Shown: in pieces, positions 11,637 through 22,765 of the stretch
Layout of the letters: every line of letters begins with the position of its first letter
How positions within the stretch are numbered: position 1 is the first letter of the stretch
Assembly (NCBI GenBank): GCA_014885115.2
Contig: WKLE02003012.1
Span: forward strand, 867-50,114
DNA: 49,248 nt
Source: Asterionellopsis glacialis
Taxonomy: Eukaryota; Bacillariophyta; Plagiogrammaphyceae; Rhaphoneidales; Asterionellopsidaceae
Direction: 5' to 3'
The notes under the pieces: generated by a model
What the model was told of the DNA's origin: nothing
The model's input: only the letters and a program-made list of their open reading frames with translations
The model's database searches: none
Translations under genes and position numbers: made by a program

Positions 11637-13413
11637 TTAAACTTCGATCGAAGCCAAGGACGATGCAACTTCTTCTTTAGCCTTCCTTTTGTGCATGCAA
11701 CTTTCGGTGTCTTGATGTTCGCGGCGGCAATCGGTATTTTTGTTGTTGAGTGACATTAGATAGTCTCCATGATGGGTTCCGGAATTGACAAGAGCTCTTC
11801 TTGATCTTTTGATTGAAGCCACTGCTAGCCTAGTTGCTTTACTAGCGATATCGTTTCCTGAGAACTGTTCGTGACTCCAATAATTTTCAAAGCCTACATC
11901 GTGGTTTTGGACTATCTTCCTCTTCTTTAAAGGTAGAGTGAAAGAGTTCCAAAGCGAATCATCATCACCGTTATCATCATCATCACCATCACCATCACCA
12001 TCTACGTATTCATCGGTCGAAGAAGGCTCATCCAGGAGAGCTAGGGCGACTTGTTCCATACATTGGGCACTCACATCGAGATTATATCCGCCCTCAAGAG
12101 CAATCACGATCGGAATTGATGGTCCAAGGGGAGTAGTCAAAAGACTCTTGGTCATCTTGTAATACATATCGGGTGATAAACCGCAGTCACCAAGCAAGTC
12201 ACCCTTTACTGCATCAAAGCCACACGCTACGATTACCAAATCAGGATGAAAGTCATGTAATAATGGCAATACGATCTCGGTAAAAGCAGCAGCATATTCA
12301 ACATTGCCTATATTCACAAAGTCATGTTTTGAATACAATTATAGAGAGATAACGTTAGTGACAACGTCAATATGTTTTTACTTGAACCTTCCAGAAAAGA
12401 CACACACACACACACACGTACCCATGCCACCATGGCCCCAGACAATATTAAGGTTGGTTCCTGTTCCAGCACCTTCTCCAACTTCACTGTGATGACCTGT
12501 CCAAGGGTAGAAGCCCTGCTTTGTTTGAGACCGAACAGATCCGCGATGAATGGAGAGGTAGAAAATATTTGGATCGTCATACGTTAAATCCTGAGTACCA
12601 TTCCCATGGTGAATATCCCAATCAAGTATAAAGACACGCTTTGCTCGACCGGTATGCAACGCATGTTTGGCTGCAACAGCAATGTTGTTGAAATAACAGA
12701 AACCTATAGGATGTATACGTAACGTGGTGTTTTTAAAACAAACAAAAATCAAAGAGGATAACAAAGTTAGGCATGACGACTTTTTAATATTTTCGCGGGG
12801 TACACTTTCTACAGTAAACACGACTAGTCTACATAATTCGCTTTGGACCCAAAAAAATACACGTACCCATTGCTTCATCCTTGAGTGCATGATGTCCTGG
12901 AGGTCGTACCAAAGCTATAGCTCTCGTAGATTCAGCATGTGCTTCAGTCACTGCATCAACGCATTGAACTACACCACCACAAGCCAATTTGGCGGCATGG
13001 AAAGTAAATTCGTTAAAGTAGAGGTCGTTGGGAATTGCCATGTGTTGTAGTTGTGCGTTGGTAAGGAATTGAGTCCGATGCATATTGTCGTAGTGTTCTG
13101 GTGAATGAACAAGCTCAATCGTTTCACGTTTTGCTGGCATACAGTGAATTTCATGGAATCTGCGACTGCTATCATTCAAGATGTTGAAACGTACCAAGCT
13201 CGAAATGCTAGGATTGTAGTTTTCCGATAGTCGTCGTTCGAGCGATAATAATTTTTTGTATGTCCGATAAATTCGATTTGGGTTTTCGTAGGGGAATGAA
13301 TTAGAGTCATCATCGTCATGAGGTTCTATTTCAGAGTCGCTGTCATCTTCGAAGGATATAGGATGGTGGAGTGCCATCCTTTCATCAAAGAGTAAATAAA
13401 CCTTGGTTACCAT
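11637..13413 (-). CDS. Class II-type histone deacetylase, 499 aa, three exons
   Basis: Exons are 12867-13413, 12422-12703 and 11637-12307 (547+282+671 = 1500 nt). Donors are GTACGT and acceptors are CCTATAG and AATATAG. The enzyme removes acetyl groups from lysines using zinc. The family motifs are in order: RPPGHHAL (about 171-178, active-site His pair), GFCYFNNIAVAA (183-194), DWDIHHGNGT (zinc ligands D212 and H214), CGFDA (D308) and LEGGYN (Y351, transition-state Tyr). All catalytic residues are present. The C-terminus has an acidic run (DGDGDGDDDDNGDDD) and a basic KKRKIV that could be a nuclear signal. An N-terminal extension of about 40 residues is acidic. The overall layout fits the HDA1/class II group better than class I. 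The second intron starts GTACGTGTGTGT, so a (GT)n microsatellite abuts its donor. Confidence 0.93.
12400..12418. repeat. (CA/TG)n microsatellite at the donor of HDAC intron 2
   Basis: Eight or more CA units on the plus strand read as GT repeats directly after the GTAC of the donor on the coding strand. Confidence 0.9.
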
Positions 13414-15180
13414 TTGTCGGCGGTGGTGTTCGTTGTTCGTGTTTTGTTCGATTATGATTTTTTTTTCTTGGTTTCAAATTATGAGACAACTCTCAGGCCT
13501 ATAGTTTGGCCTTTTTTTCTTCTTCCAGTTGAATTCAACATGAGGATGTTCCGTCTTGATCCTTCTTTTTGTGTGTAACCTACAATTCTCGTTTTTTGTG
13601 CAAATAAAGGAAGGTACGTAGATTTCTACTCAGTCGTGGCAACTATTTGACACATTTTGGTGATGCTATTAACGTCTTTTTAGCGGATGATCAAAACCAC
13701 TTCTATTCGTTCTCTTTGCTTGGCTGGGTCTCTCGCTGCTTCCACTTCTCGTGTCCCAAACTGCGCTTTTGCGTGCATGGCTAAAGTAGGACCTAATCAT
13801 ATCCTCCTCGACATGACAAAAATCCTGCGATTTTAATAGACCTGGAGTCATCAAGGTTTAAGATTCGCTTTTTGCAATCAGCATTTTCCCGTGCCCCACG
13901 ACTGATGCGAGTGACATCGTTGCATCATCAGTGTCCTATTTAATTATAATTAGGATGGTCATGCCAATACCGTACCAGGTATGCTGTTTGTAACAGCACC
14001 AGGTACCGCGGTACCCAGTACAAGGACTGGTCAGTAGAGTAGGTAAGTACTGTACCTGTACGAGTACCTATGTAAAAGGATTTTCCGCATTATGGGATGG
14101 GTGAGCATGCTTTTTTTGAAATTTCGAGTACATATTACTTAAGAGATACGCCTCCAATGAAAAATTTTATATACGAGGAATTAGCCTCTTTTTTTTAATT
14201 ATTACTATTTCTTACTTGTACTACTTATACTGATTGGGATGTAAATCCCAATTAGGTTGGACATATTACATGAGTATTGCGTGGTGTGTAAGTGTCTACG
14301 AGATCCTATCCCGTTTAGCACTACGAAAGCCCCCGTAAACAAAGAGTCGTTGAGTACCTTGCATGTTTATGAGCAGCAAAAGGCATGGATAGCAAATACT
14401 GTATGTCTGTCGTACCGGTATTCTCTATCGGTGCCCCTCAAAGGTACAGCGATATCTACAATTACTGTAGAATAGCTGTACGAGTACGCAGGAAGCATTT
14501 CTGGAGCAAATGGACATAATACGACTAAAGTGTCATAATGATGACGAAGATTTCGGTCTTTTCTGCCCAAGCATAACATTTAATAGTAACTTGAAGGGCG
14601 TAGTAATGTTTTTCTTAAAGACCGTTGTAATAAAAGCCACTATCACTGTCGTAAAAAGCTTGCTTTGGTCTTGAGTATTATTTAAGAAGAATATTCTTTT
14701 AGAAAGTAGATTTCTTATTATTTTCGGAGTATGATACGTGGTGGAAAGTACCTGGTACGATTTCGTATGTGGCGAATATGTAGTTGAAATTACAGAAAAT
14801 TATATTATCTATGTTGACCTACTCTAAGTACAATATTGATTATAGATATTAAATAGGGTTGCCTGTGAGAATGGGAAACCTTCCATAGAATATTTTGGTC
14901 ATACTGGAAAGAAGCGTTCTCCTCTTTGATTTTTCCTTTTTTTCAAGGTGTGTTGTTTGTAGAGAGAGAGAGGTGTGTGTCTCAAGCAAAAGTACTTTGC
15001 TCTACCATAACAAGAGTACCAGGCATCCTGTGTGAGGAGACAGCGACTTACAAGTTTTGCATACCTTACCACCGCTCGTAAGACATCGAGTGGGACACCT
15101 CCAGTCTTTTTCCCCCAAAAAGAAACTAACTAAAAAGAGGCTCCGTTGTCCTTTCTCGTGTACGGTGCGTGATATAGTGC
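13414..15180. other. Long intergenic region between divergent HDAC and LDRML-repeat genes
   Basis: No credible gene was seen. It contains TACCWGGTA palindromes at 13973 and 14749, a 14-bp palindrome GGTACCGCGGTACC at 14002-14015, and an 8-bp stem hairpin (ATTGGGAT/ATCCCAAT, 14233-14252). The open frame at 14257-14475 begins with TTG and was rejected. Confidence 0.5.
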
Positions 15181-15207
15181 TACTAACTAACTAGTAGTTA
15201 GTTAGTA
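15181..15207. promoter_or_regulatory. 27-bp perfect palindrome in a gene upstream region
   Basis: The arms are TACTAACTAACTA and TAGTTAGTTAGTA around a single central G. It lies 284 bp before the ATG of the LDRML-repeat gene. It could be a dimeric binding site or a cruciform. The function is inferred only. Confidence 0.6.
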
Positions 15208-15490
15208 AGAAAAAAAGTTCGAAAACTTCAGAGTCCCACCTGCTCTCATATCAGGTAGCCAGTATAGTCAGCCTGGTTGACGTCTTTCAAACAGGGAAAC
15301 ATTTCTCTGTTGATCGTGTTGTGTGATATTGGAGAAACAAAGGCATAGACAGATTGGTCGATTGATTGATTGATTGAGGACCGACAGAGACAAAGCTAGA
15401 GAAGAAGGGAGTGAGTTATCAGTAAGAAGGTTCTAGTCTAGTTTATAGCTAGTTGGACGCCATACAAGAGTGGTTAGAGCTACCATAACC

Positions 15491-17551
15491 ATGTTGGATC
15501 ATGCTCAGACAGTAGAAAGTAGTAACAATCGTCACAATCGCAACCACATGAGAATTCAATACGGCACTGGAGGAAAGGAACAAGGCCAAGGCCATGCACC
15601 ATCTTCGTCCAGAATGCAAAGTAGTAAATCGTCTTCGTCTTCTTCTCGTCAACGATCGTCCCGAAGAGAAGGTGGAGGAGGATCTTCATCATCATCATCA
15701 GCACTGCAACAGCGCCCTGAAAGTGCTTCCACAAGAAGCAAACAATCCTTGAATCGTAGTGGTAGATCTGAGCAGAGGAGTTCCTCCTCTTCTAATGTTC
15801 GACAACAACAACAAGATCAGTACAATCAAGACCTGTCGAGTCGTAGTTCTAGTAGACGGTCCGGAACAGATATAAAATCATCATCATCACAGCAGCAGCA
15901 ACAGCAACAAGAGTATAGTCAAGACACGTCGAGTCGTAGTAGACGGTCTGGAACGAGTAGAGACAAAAAGTTATCGTCATCATCATCATCATCGCGGCAA
16001 CAACGTCCAGCAAGTAGAGGACATCATGAAAGAAATAATAGTAGTGACTTTGACCGTCAACAACAACCGCAGCAACATCGTTCCAAAAATGGTAGTAGTA
16101 GTAAGACATCAAGTACGAGTAGTAGTAATCACAAAAAGAATGATATACCCACCATGGTTGGTGGATCAATCTCCATTGAAACAAACGGAGGACAACCCAA
16201 TACTGCTGTTACTACAGGTCCGACAACAGAAGGTAGTCTAGGACAAATGTTATTTTCATCAAGACCTACCAATGCCTATTATGATGGTCCACCTCAAGAT
16301 CAACTTGATAAGTTATTGTCAAAGAAAAATTTACAACAAGATCCAGCAGCAACATCACGTACATCTGCAGGTGCCATGTCTGTTCCTGATCACCATAGAA
16401 TGGCCAAACAGCAACAGCAACAGCAATATCAACAGCAACAACACAACATGATGATGGCACAACAGCAACAGCAGCCACCTCAAAGGTTAGATAAACTTGA
16501 TCGAATGCTAATGAAGAAAACTTTACAAGATCCAACATCTCGAATAGCTACAACTGCTGGTGCCATGTCTGTTCCTGATCGTCATCGAATGGCATTGCAT
16601 GCACAGCAGCAACAACAGCAACAACAATACCATCAAGGGATGGCTCCCATAATGTCGACATCCCCACAACAACAACAAATGATGATGCATGGGAATTATA
16701 ATAATGGTCCACCACAATCACAACCACCACCAACACAAAAGGTGGATAAACTTGATCGTATGCTCATGAAGAAAAACTTACAAGATCCATCACCACGTTT
16801 AAAACCAAGTGCAGGTACAATGTCTGTTCCTGGTATACAACGAACTACCTATATGCAACCGCAACAACAATATCCAGGAGGTGGTTCATCACTTCATACT
16901 ACGACGTCTCCCCCTTCTCGTGGTGGTGGCAATGCTGGTGGGTTAGATCGAATGCTATCCAAATCAAATATGCAAGGTCAAGTATCACGATCGGGTGCGA
17001 TGAGTGTTCCTGATAATCGTAGAATGGTACATAACAATAATAATACTAATACTAATGTGGGTGCATTGGATCGGATGCTAACCAGGAACGATCATGGTAC
17101 TATGCAACAACATCGGCAGCATGATGTAATGAGTGTTCCTGATAATCGTAGAATGCAAAATCAACAACAAATGATGATGATGAATAGTAATGGTGGAAAA
17201 GAGCAAGACTATTATACACTTGCCGAACGTCGAGTTATGGCATTGGCAGAACAAAATAATAATCATCGGCAGCAACAACAGCAATACCAACAACAAGGTT
17301 ATCCACAACAGAGTCAATCTCATGGTCAGTATCATTATGAGCAACAACAGGCACATAAAGACATTGCTATCCCAGGATACGATCGTAGTAATCCTGCACA
17401 TTTATATGAAGCCAAGAAAAGTTTTGTAAATCCATTTGAAAAACCAAAGAAATCTAAAAATAGCAAAAGTGGAGTATTGAAATTACGTACTAGCAAATCC
17501 AAAGATAAATTGAACAAACAATCTCAACAGCGTGGTTGGGATGTACTATAA
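15491..17551 (+). CDS. Ser/Gln-rich protein with five LDRML...MSVPD repeats, 686 aa
   Basis: The frame opens earlier with a GTG, but the first ATG (context ACCATAACCATG) is at 15491. The N-terminal third is Ser/Arg-rich with two related blocks (YNQDLSSRSSSRRSGT and YSQDTSSRSRRSGT) and poly-Q. The middle holds five repeats. Each has an amphipathic LD(R/K)(M/L)L segment, a Lys or Asn/Gln spacer and a conserved (G)AMSVPDxxRM end. They start near 16300, 16486, 16744, 16942 and 17065 and are separated by Gln/Asn tracts. A basic C-terminal tail (NPFEKPKKSKNSKSG) ends in GWDVL. There is no signal peptide, membrane segment or known domain. The protein is mostly disordered and low-complexity, with short linear motifs likely binding one partner many times. 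It converges with the pseudouridine synthase. Confidence 0.85.
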   Translation: MLDHAQTVESSNNRHNRNHMRIQYGTGGKEQGQGHAPSSSRMQSSKSSSSSSRQRSSRREGGGGSSSSSSALQQRPESASTRSKQSLNRSGRSEQRSSSSSNVRQQQQDQYNQDLSSRSSSRRSGTDIKSSSSQQQQQQQEYSQDTSSRSRRSGTSRDKKLSSSSSSSRQQRPASRGHHERNNSSDFDRQQQPQQHRSKNGSSSKTSSTSSSNHKKNDIPTMVGGSISIETNGGQPNTAVTTGPTTEGSLGQMLFSSRPTNAYYDGPPQDQLDKLLSKKNLQQDPAATSRTSAGAMSVPDHHRMAKQQQQQQYQQQQHNMMMAQQQQQPPQRLDKLDRMLMKKTLQDPTSRIATTAGAMSVPDRHRMALHAQQQQQQQQYHQGMAPIMSTSPQQQQMMMHGNYNNGPPQSQPPPTQKVDKLDRMLMKKNLQDPSPRLKPSAGTMSVPGIQRTTYMQPQQQYPGGGSSLHTTTSPPSRGGGNAGGLDRMLSKSNMQGQVSRSGAMSVPDNRRMVHNNNNTNTNVGALDRMLTRNDHGTMQQHRQHDVMSVPDNRRMQNQQQMMMMNSNGGKEQDYYTLAERRVMALAEQNNNHRQQQQQYQQQGYPQQSQSHGQYHYEQQQAHKDIAIPGYDRSNPAHLYEAKKSFVNPFEKPKKSKNSKSGVLKLRTSKSKDKLNKQSQQRGWDVL

Positions 17552-17711
17552 ATCAATTGAAAAGAAAGAAAACGAAAAAAAAAAAAGTTGCAAAAGAGAG
17601 AGAAAAAGAGTTATCAATAAAGAGAGAAACCAAAGTAAGGCAAAAAAGCAATATCTATTTACATATATAAATTTAGTTAAAATCATTATATTATGGCTAC
17701 AATTTGAATTC

Positions 17712-19691
17712 TTATCCTCCTTTTTTGTTGGTGGTTGTGTTTGCATAATGATATCGATTACTTTCAGCTCGAAGGTACTTTTCAAATTTGTTGGGTATTT
17801 GGATTTCAGCTGTGACCCATACATTCCCATCATCTTTTGATTGATGTAAGCAAAACGAAGACCCATCATCATTCTTGTACTTCTTTGATTTTTGCTCTTG
17901 TTGCAATTGTTCCCATTCAATTCTTCCCAATTTCGTATTGTAATATGGATGCATGATGGATATACGATTAGAACATAACATTAATCCGCGTTTCCATCGT
18001 GCATGTTCTCTTTTTTCTGCTTCGCTTCTTGTTGTTGCATTATTATTATTTTTATTATACTCATGCCCATAAATCGTATCACCAATGATGGGACAATTAT
18101 ACATCCATGCCATTTGTCTACGCAATTGATGATACCGTCCAGTTTTAGGTTTTAATTCAACAAGTGTTAATGTTTGATTCATTGCCTTGATGGAAGAATA
18201 TCGACCCAAGGATCTCCAGAATGTTACAGCTTCTTTACCTTCCAACATGGTTTGTGCCAAGTTCCAACCAATTGGCGACAAACTCGTATTAAAGAAGGTA
18301 GGCCCCTCTGGCTCCTCTGCATTAGGCCAGAGTGAGGATAATGATTGTCCTTCCGCAATGGTCATTGTTGTCATTATTGGTGCTGATATACCTGGTGCGC
18401 TACTACTACTAGTAGCATCATCATCATCATTGTTTGCCATTGTTGTTGAATATGGAAGAATTCCATCCACAATAGCTGTATATGTTTTTTGAACTAGACG
18501 TTTTTCAAATTGCATTGATAAATATTTAGCTGCAGATTTCGTTTTAGCCACCACCAATAACCCAGATGTTGGTTTATCAAGTCGATGACATGTTTCGGGT
18601 CGACGCAAAACAATATTATCATTATCACTACTACCATAACGGTCATTTTCTTCATTTGGTTGTGTTGGATGACTAGAATTGTTCTCAACGTTGTCATTGT
18701 CGTCATTTGTAATTGTTGTTGTTGAAAGAGAGGAGGATGGTGGTGTTAATACATAGGGTAAGGCAAATCGTACATTTCGTCCACCACCACTTTCTGCATA
18801 GACGGTAATACCTGCCGGTTTATTGACAATTGCAAAGTAGTCATCTTGATAGATGACTGGTAATTCAAATGTTAGTTTCTCTACGTATTTACTGACAAAT
18901 GTGGAATATTCACCATTGTGACTTTTTCGTATTTGTTGACCAATGATATCACCAGGATAGACACGATCACCTACATTTCCACGATTACTAAAGTTTGTTC
19001 TTGTTGTTGCTGATGATGATGATACATGCGTGTTATGGGTCGTACTTTGTCGTTGAATGACAATATTACCTTTACGACATGCCTTTCTTGCTTTGGATAA
19101 TGTTGGATATTTTATAGAATCTAAAAGGACAAGTGCAATAGGTAATGTTATATTTTGGGATGTAAGTTGTAATCGATCAAGTTTGGTTGGAGGTACATCT
19201 AATTTGGTAGATAACAGTTCGATTCCTTCATGAAAATGATCGAGGATTGGAAACGAGGGGACCTTGTATTGTTGGGTAACATCAAAGTCTTTGGATGTGC
19301 CTGGTATTCGTGACGATGAGACTTTTTCATTGTTGTCGTAACTATTACTACTGCTGGAATGACGTGAAAGACGGTGAGGTGGAATGTTACGATCTCTATG
19401 GTCAATCGTGCTTTGTGATATTTGGTTTGGTTTTTGGAACATGAAAGAAGCAGGATGATGACGACGACGATGGTGATGATGATAGTGTTGAGACCCGAAA
19501 ATATTGTCACTGAAGGCAAATGCGAATCCATGGTACGTAGATTTGTGTGTTTCTTGGTTTCGTTTTGGTAAAGTACTAAGACAAAGAACAACCAAAATAA
19601 GGAGGAGGAGGATGAATTTTGTCATTCTTTGAACAATACTGCGACGACTAGGAACAGCTAGAGAACCAATCATATTATGTTTTTGGATCAT
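17712..19691 (-). CDS. RluA-family RNA pseudouridine synthase, 659 aa
   Basis: This enzyme family isomerises uridine to pseudouridine in RNA. Family motifs are DYFAIVNKPAGITVY (about 284-298), HRLDKPTSGLLVVAKT (369-384, the HRLD catalytic Asp D372) and GRYHQLRRQM, followed by PIIGDTIYG. A short S4-like stretch (KARKACRKGNIVI) precedes the catalytic domain. The N-terminus has a hydrophobic segment (about residues 24-40) and then GFAFAFSDN, close to a diatom plastid cleavage site, so an organelle target is likely but unproven. The protein is longer than bacterial relatives because of Asn/Ser-rich insertions (about 320-360 and 420-445). It is a single exon with its 3' end 160 bp from the LDRML-repeat gene. 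Confidence 0.9.
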   Translation of the reverse strand: MIQKHNMIGSLAVPSRRSIVQRMTKFILLLLILVVLCLSTLPKRNQETHKSTYHGFAFAFSDNIFGSQHYHHHHRRRHHPASFMFQKPNQISQSTIDHRDRNIPPHRLSRHSSSSNSYDNNEKVSSSRIPGTSKDFDVTQQYKVPSFPILDHFHEGIELLSTKLDVPPTKLDRLQLTSQNITLPIALVLLDSIKYPTLSKARKACRKGNIVIQRQSTTHNTHVSSSSATTRTNFSNRGNVGDRVYPGDIIGQQIRKSHNGEYSTFVSKYVEKLTFELPVIYQDDYFAIVNKPAGITVYAESGGGRNVRFALPYVLTPPSSSLSTTTITNDDNDNVENNSSHPTQPNEENDRYGSSDNDNIVLRRPETCHRLDKPTSGLLVVAKTKSAAKYLSMQFEKRLVQKTYTAIVDGILPYSTTMANNDDDDATSSSSAPGISAPIMTTMTIAEGQSLSSLWPNAEEPEGPTFFNTSLSPIGWNLAQTMLEGKEAVTFWRSLGRYSSIKAMNQTLTLVELKPKTGRYHQLRRQMAWMYNCPIIGDTIYGHEYNKNNNNATTRSEAEKREHARWKRGLMLCSNRISIMHPYYNTKLGRIEWEQLQQEQKSKKYKNDDGSSFCLHQSKDDGNVWVTAEIQIPNKFEKYLRAESNRYHYANTTTNKKGG

Positions 19692-20419
19692 TCTTTTTAG
19701 TTGTCGTGCATTATTTGTAAACTGATATTACTTTTGGAAAAAAGGTTTTTTTGATGTTCAATGCAATGCATGAAATGTTGATAGGAACAAACACACGGAC
19801 ACCTATTTGTCGTGATGGCTACTTTGGCTTTTGTGTTGTGTTGTTCTTCGCATGTAATGATGATTGATGGGGGGGGTGCCAAAAAAAAAGTGAAAACATG
19901 ATGTCATAAGTCCCGACAACGGACAGAGAGGGATTTCTTTTTTGTCGAATATACATGATAAATCAATATGTACTCATACGATGTATCATATAATGGACGA
20001 CAGTACCATTCCTACGAACAACTTCTGGAGTCTATCGATCTTGTTTTTTTTAAATTTCAAACTTTTCCTTTCATTTTTTTACTGTGCACAGCACAAAATG
20101 AGGATGAGGAGTGTGATATCTTTTAGACATCGTGTGTCCAAGGTCTATCCGCATGTCCACGAATACCACGTATTGGGACACTTTTTAGATATGTGACTCA
20201 CTTTTTTGAATCATCATTGGGAGAGAAGATCTTCCGATAAACAGAGCATTTACAGTATATGTTTTTTCCCTCTCGCCAATAGCGGTCGGGGTGAATTGCT
20301 GTCGCTGGAAGACGACAACGACATCGACATCGACATACCCATCGTCTCCTTGATAGTTCAGATCATCCACCTTCCATCTTCGTACCAGATAAAATTATTC
20401 CTAGCAGCTCAGAGAAAGG
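19692..20419. other. Divergent promoter region (pseudouridine synthase / M3 peptidase)
   Basis: It separates two divergent ATGs by 728 bp. Only short chance frames were seen. A GACGACAACGACATCGACATC low-complexity run occurs near 20310-20335. Confidence 0.5.
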
Positions 20420-22765
20420 ATGATGATACGGTTCGTCTCGTCAACCCGTAGTAGGGTTTGTTCATCACAAGTTCTTCTTGGACGACAAGCGTCATGTGAG
20501 ACAAGGTTGAACACAAATACTGCAATACGTCGTCACTTTCGTCAAGTATCAACGGCAACTTCATTTGTTCCTTCTTCATCAGTCACAACAATGTCATTGA
20601 ACAATAACTCAGTATCAAGTTGTACGAATGCTCCACAAGGTCGATCCTTTTCAACCTTTCAAAGACTTGTAGATGTTGTATTACAACGTCCTAATCCTTT
20701 GGTAGAAACCATTACGGCTGCCACTAAACAACAAACAGATGAAATTATTACAACACCTGATTTTCAACGTATGGAACCACATCATTTCGAATCAGCTGCG
20801 AAACAAATTCAATTGGAATACGATCAAGCCATGACGGTTTTCGAACAATCAATAATTGAGAAAGAAACGAAGAAGGAGGTCTTGACCTATGAAAGTGTAG
20901 TGGTAGAATTATTACGAATTGAAACACCTATGCGTCTGTTACAGCGATACCTACAATTATTTTATCAATTACAAAAAGATCCAATCACACAAATTGCATG
21001 TACCAAGGCTGGATCGTTATTGCAATTTCATCATGACTCTGAATCATTATCATCATCATCATCATCAACAACAGCACTTCAAAATGCATTGCAACATGTT
21101 TATAATTTTGAAATCAACCGAAATAATGACAATAATAATGGCGATCATGATCTAAAACAGCATGAAGAACGAGTACGCGTCTTACAATTACTATTAAATC
21201 GATACAACGTTGTGCTCCACAACACCACCACCACCAACAATGATGATGATAGTGAAGAAGTGCAAGATAAATTACAAAGTATAGAAATTGCCATGAAGGA
21301 TCTTGAATCGAAATTTATTCAATATATAGAAGAGCAACAAATGATTCAAAATGGTCAAGCCGCTCCACCAAAATCATCATCATCATGGTCGACACGGGAT
21401 AAAATTCAAGACATGTATTATTTGTTGGCCTTGAAACGTGAAGAATCGAAATTATTGGGATATAATGATCATGTCGATATGATATTTCAAACACAAAATC
21501 GTATGGCAACCAATATGCAACAAGTACAAGATTTGCATGAAGAAATTATGACATGCTTCAACAAGGACACAATTGATACTACGGACGACAAGTATGCCTA
21601 CCTACAAGATGTTGGAGCTTCTGGTGGTAGTGGTGCCGTGGATGATGAAGCAACAGATTTACGTACCTATTTGACATTGGATGGTGCATTGGGTGGTATG
21701 TTTGGATTGTCAAGAGCATTGTTTGGATTAAGAATTAAAGAAGAAGAAAACAAAGACAAAGTTAATGGTTGGCATCCAGAAGTACGTCTATTTCATGTAT
21801 ATGAAGAAGAAGAAAAAGAAGACACCCAACAAGAGAACCAAGATGATTCATCCACATCTTCCTCTTCTTCGTCATATGTAGGTTCATTCTATTTGGACCC
21901 GTACAGACGTCCCTTGAAACAGTATCGTAATTTTACAGGTACACTTTTGGAACGTACCGAAACCACTCCCCATCCTCTTTTGTATATGAATCTTACCATC
22001 CGTCCACCCGTTTGGGATCATATGCCAACTGATATATCCTTTGATGATACCTTGGCCCTCTTTCACGAGTTTGGACATTGTTTGCAGTTCCTACTCACCA
22101 AGGATACGGTACATGGTGCAGTTGATGCCACAGAACAACAAGTTCTAGTACCCATGGATGTAGAAGAAGTTGTACCCCAATTTATGGAACATTGGTTATA
22201 TGAAGAATCTGTATTACAAAGTTTGGCACATTTGTCACAATCATCAACATCCATCCCATCCGAACTGATTACCAAACTTCAACAACGTCGATCGAAACAA
22301 AAAAAGTATGAATTATTGGAACGTATCTTTTTATCCGAACTTGAATTTGCCATTTTGTCAGCATCATCTTCTGAAGATGAATCCATTGTAGGTATCCAAA
22401 AACAAATGGCCGATACGTACATGTCTCATAATCCATTCCCTAAAAGTGACATTTCACCACTGATGGATGTCATGACGAACAATCTCGTGACAGGCAAACC
22501 TGTAGGACATTATCGATACCTCTGGTCGGATGTGATGAGTGCAGATATCTTTCATGTGTTTACTCAAGTAGGACTCTCCAATGAAAATGAAATTAAACAA
22601 TTGGGTAGAAAGTTCCGTCATGCATTTTTAGATTTTTCCCCAGGTACTGCTGCTGATAATGTTGATTCGAGATTCCATGAGTTTTGTGGACGTGACACTC
22701 AAATGTCAGCCCAAACAATGCTTCAAATGCATGGTTTGTCCAAGAAAAACGAAATAAGTAAATAA
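20420..22765 (+). CDS. M3-family metallo-oligopeptidase, mitochondrial-type presequence, 781 aa
   Basis: The zinc-binding signature HEFGH lies at about residues 549-553 (context LALFHEFGHCLQFL). It is followed by EEVVPQFMEHWLYEESVL, as in oligopeptidase A, thimet oligopeptidase and mitochondrial intermediate peptidase. Such enzymes cut short peptides, including leader peptides. The N-terminus (MMIRFVSSTRSRVCSSQVLL then RLNTNTAIRRHFRQ) is rich in Arg and Ser with no acids, as expected of a mitochondrial targeting peptide. The rest of the chain is helical and contains Asn/Asp and Ser insertions (about 205-240 and 480-495) typical of this genome. It is a single exon, and the length is within the family range. 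Whether it is MIP or an OPA-type enzyme cannot be decided without alignment. Confidence 0.92.
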   Translation: MMIRFVSSTRSRVCSSQVLLGRQASCETRLNTNTAIRRHFRQVSTATSFVPSSSVTTMSLNNNSVSSCTNAPQGRSFSTFQRLVDVVLQRPNPLVETITAATKQQTDEIITTPDFQRMEPHHFESAAKQIQLEYDQAMTVFEQSIIEKETKKEVLTYESVVVELLRIETPMRLLQRYLQLFYQLQKDPITQIACTKAGSLLQFHHDSESLSSSSSSTTALQNALQHVYNFEINRNNDNNNGDHDLKQHEERVRVLQLLLNRYNVVLHNTTTTNNDDDSEEVQDKLQSIEIAMKDLESKFIQYIEEQQMIQNGQAAPPKSSSSWSTRDKIQDMYYLLALKREESKLLGYNDHVDMIFQTQNRMATNMQQVQDLHEEIMTCFNKDTIDTTDDKYAYLQDVGASGGSGAVDDEATDLRTYLTLDGALGGMFGLSRALFGLRIKEEENKDKVNGWHPEVRLFHVYEEEEKEDTQQENQDDSSTSSSSSSYVGSFYLDPYRRPLKQYRNFTGTLLERTETTPHPLLYMNLTIRPPVWDHMPTDISFDDTLALFHEFGHCLQFLLTKDTVHGAVDATEQQVLVPMDVEEVVPQFMEHWLYEESVLQSLAHLSQSSTSIPSELITKLQQRRSKQKKYELLERIFLSELEFAILSASSSEDESIVGIQKQMADTYMSHNPFPKSDISPLMDVMTNNLVTGKPVGHYRYLWSDVMSADIFHVFTQVGLSNENEIKQLGRKFRHAFLDFSPGTAADNVDSRFHEFCGRDTQMSAQTMLQMHGLSKKNEISK

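Noticed and set aside
14257..14475. 72-codon plus-strand frame
   Set aside because: It starts with TTG and has no domain or promoter signs.
17078..17401. 107-codon minus-strand frame inside the LDRML gene
   Set aside because: It is antisense to the CAA/AAT-rich repeats, so it is a composition shadow.
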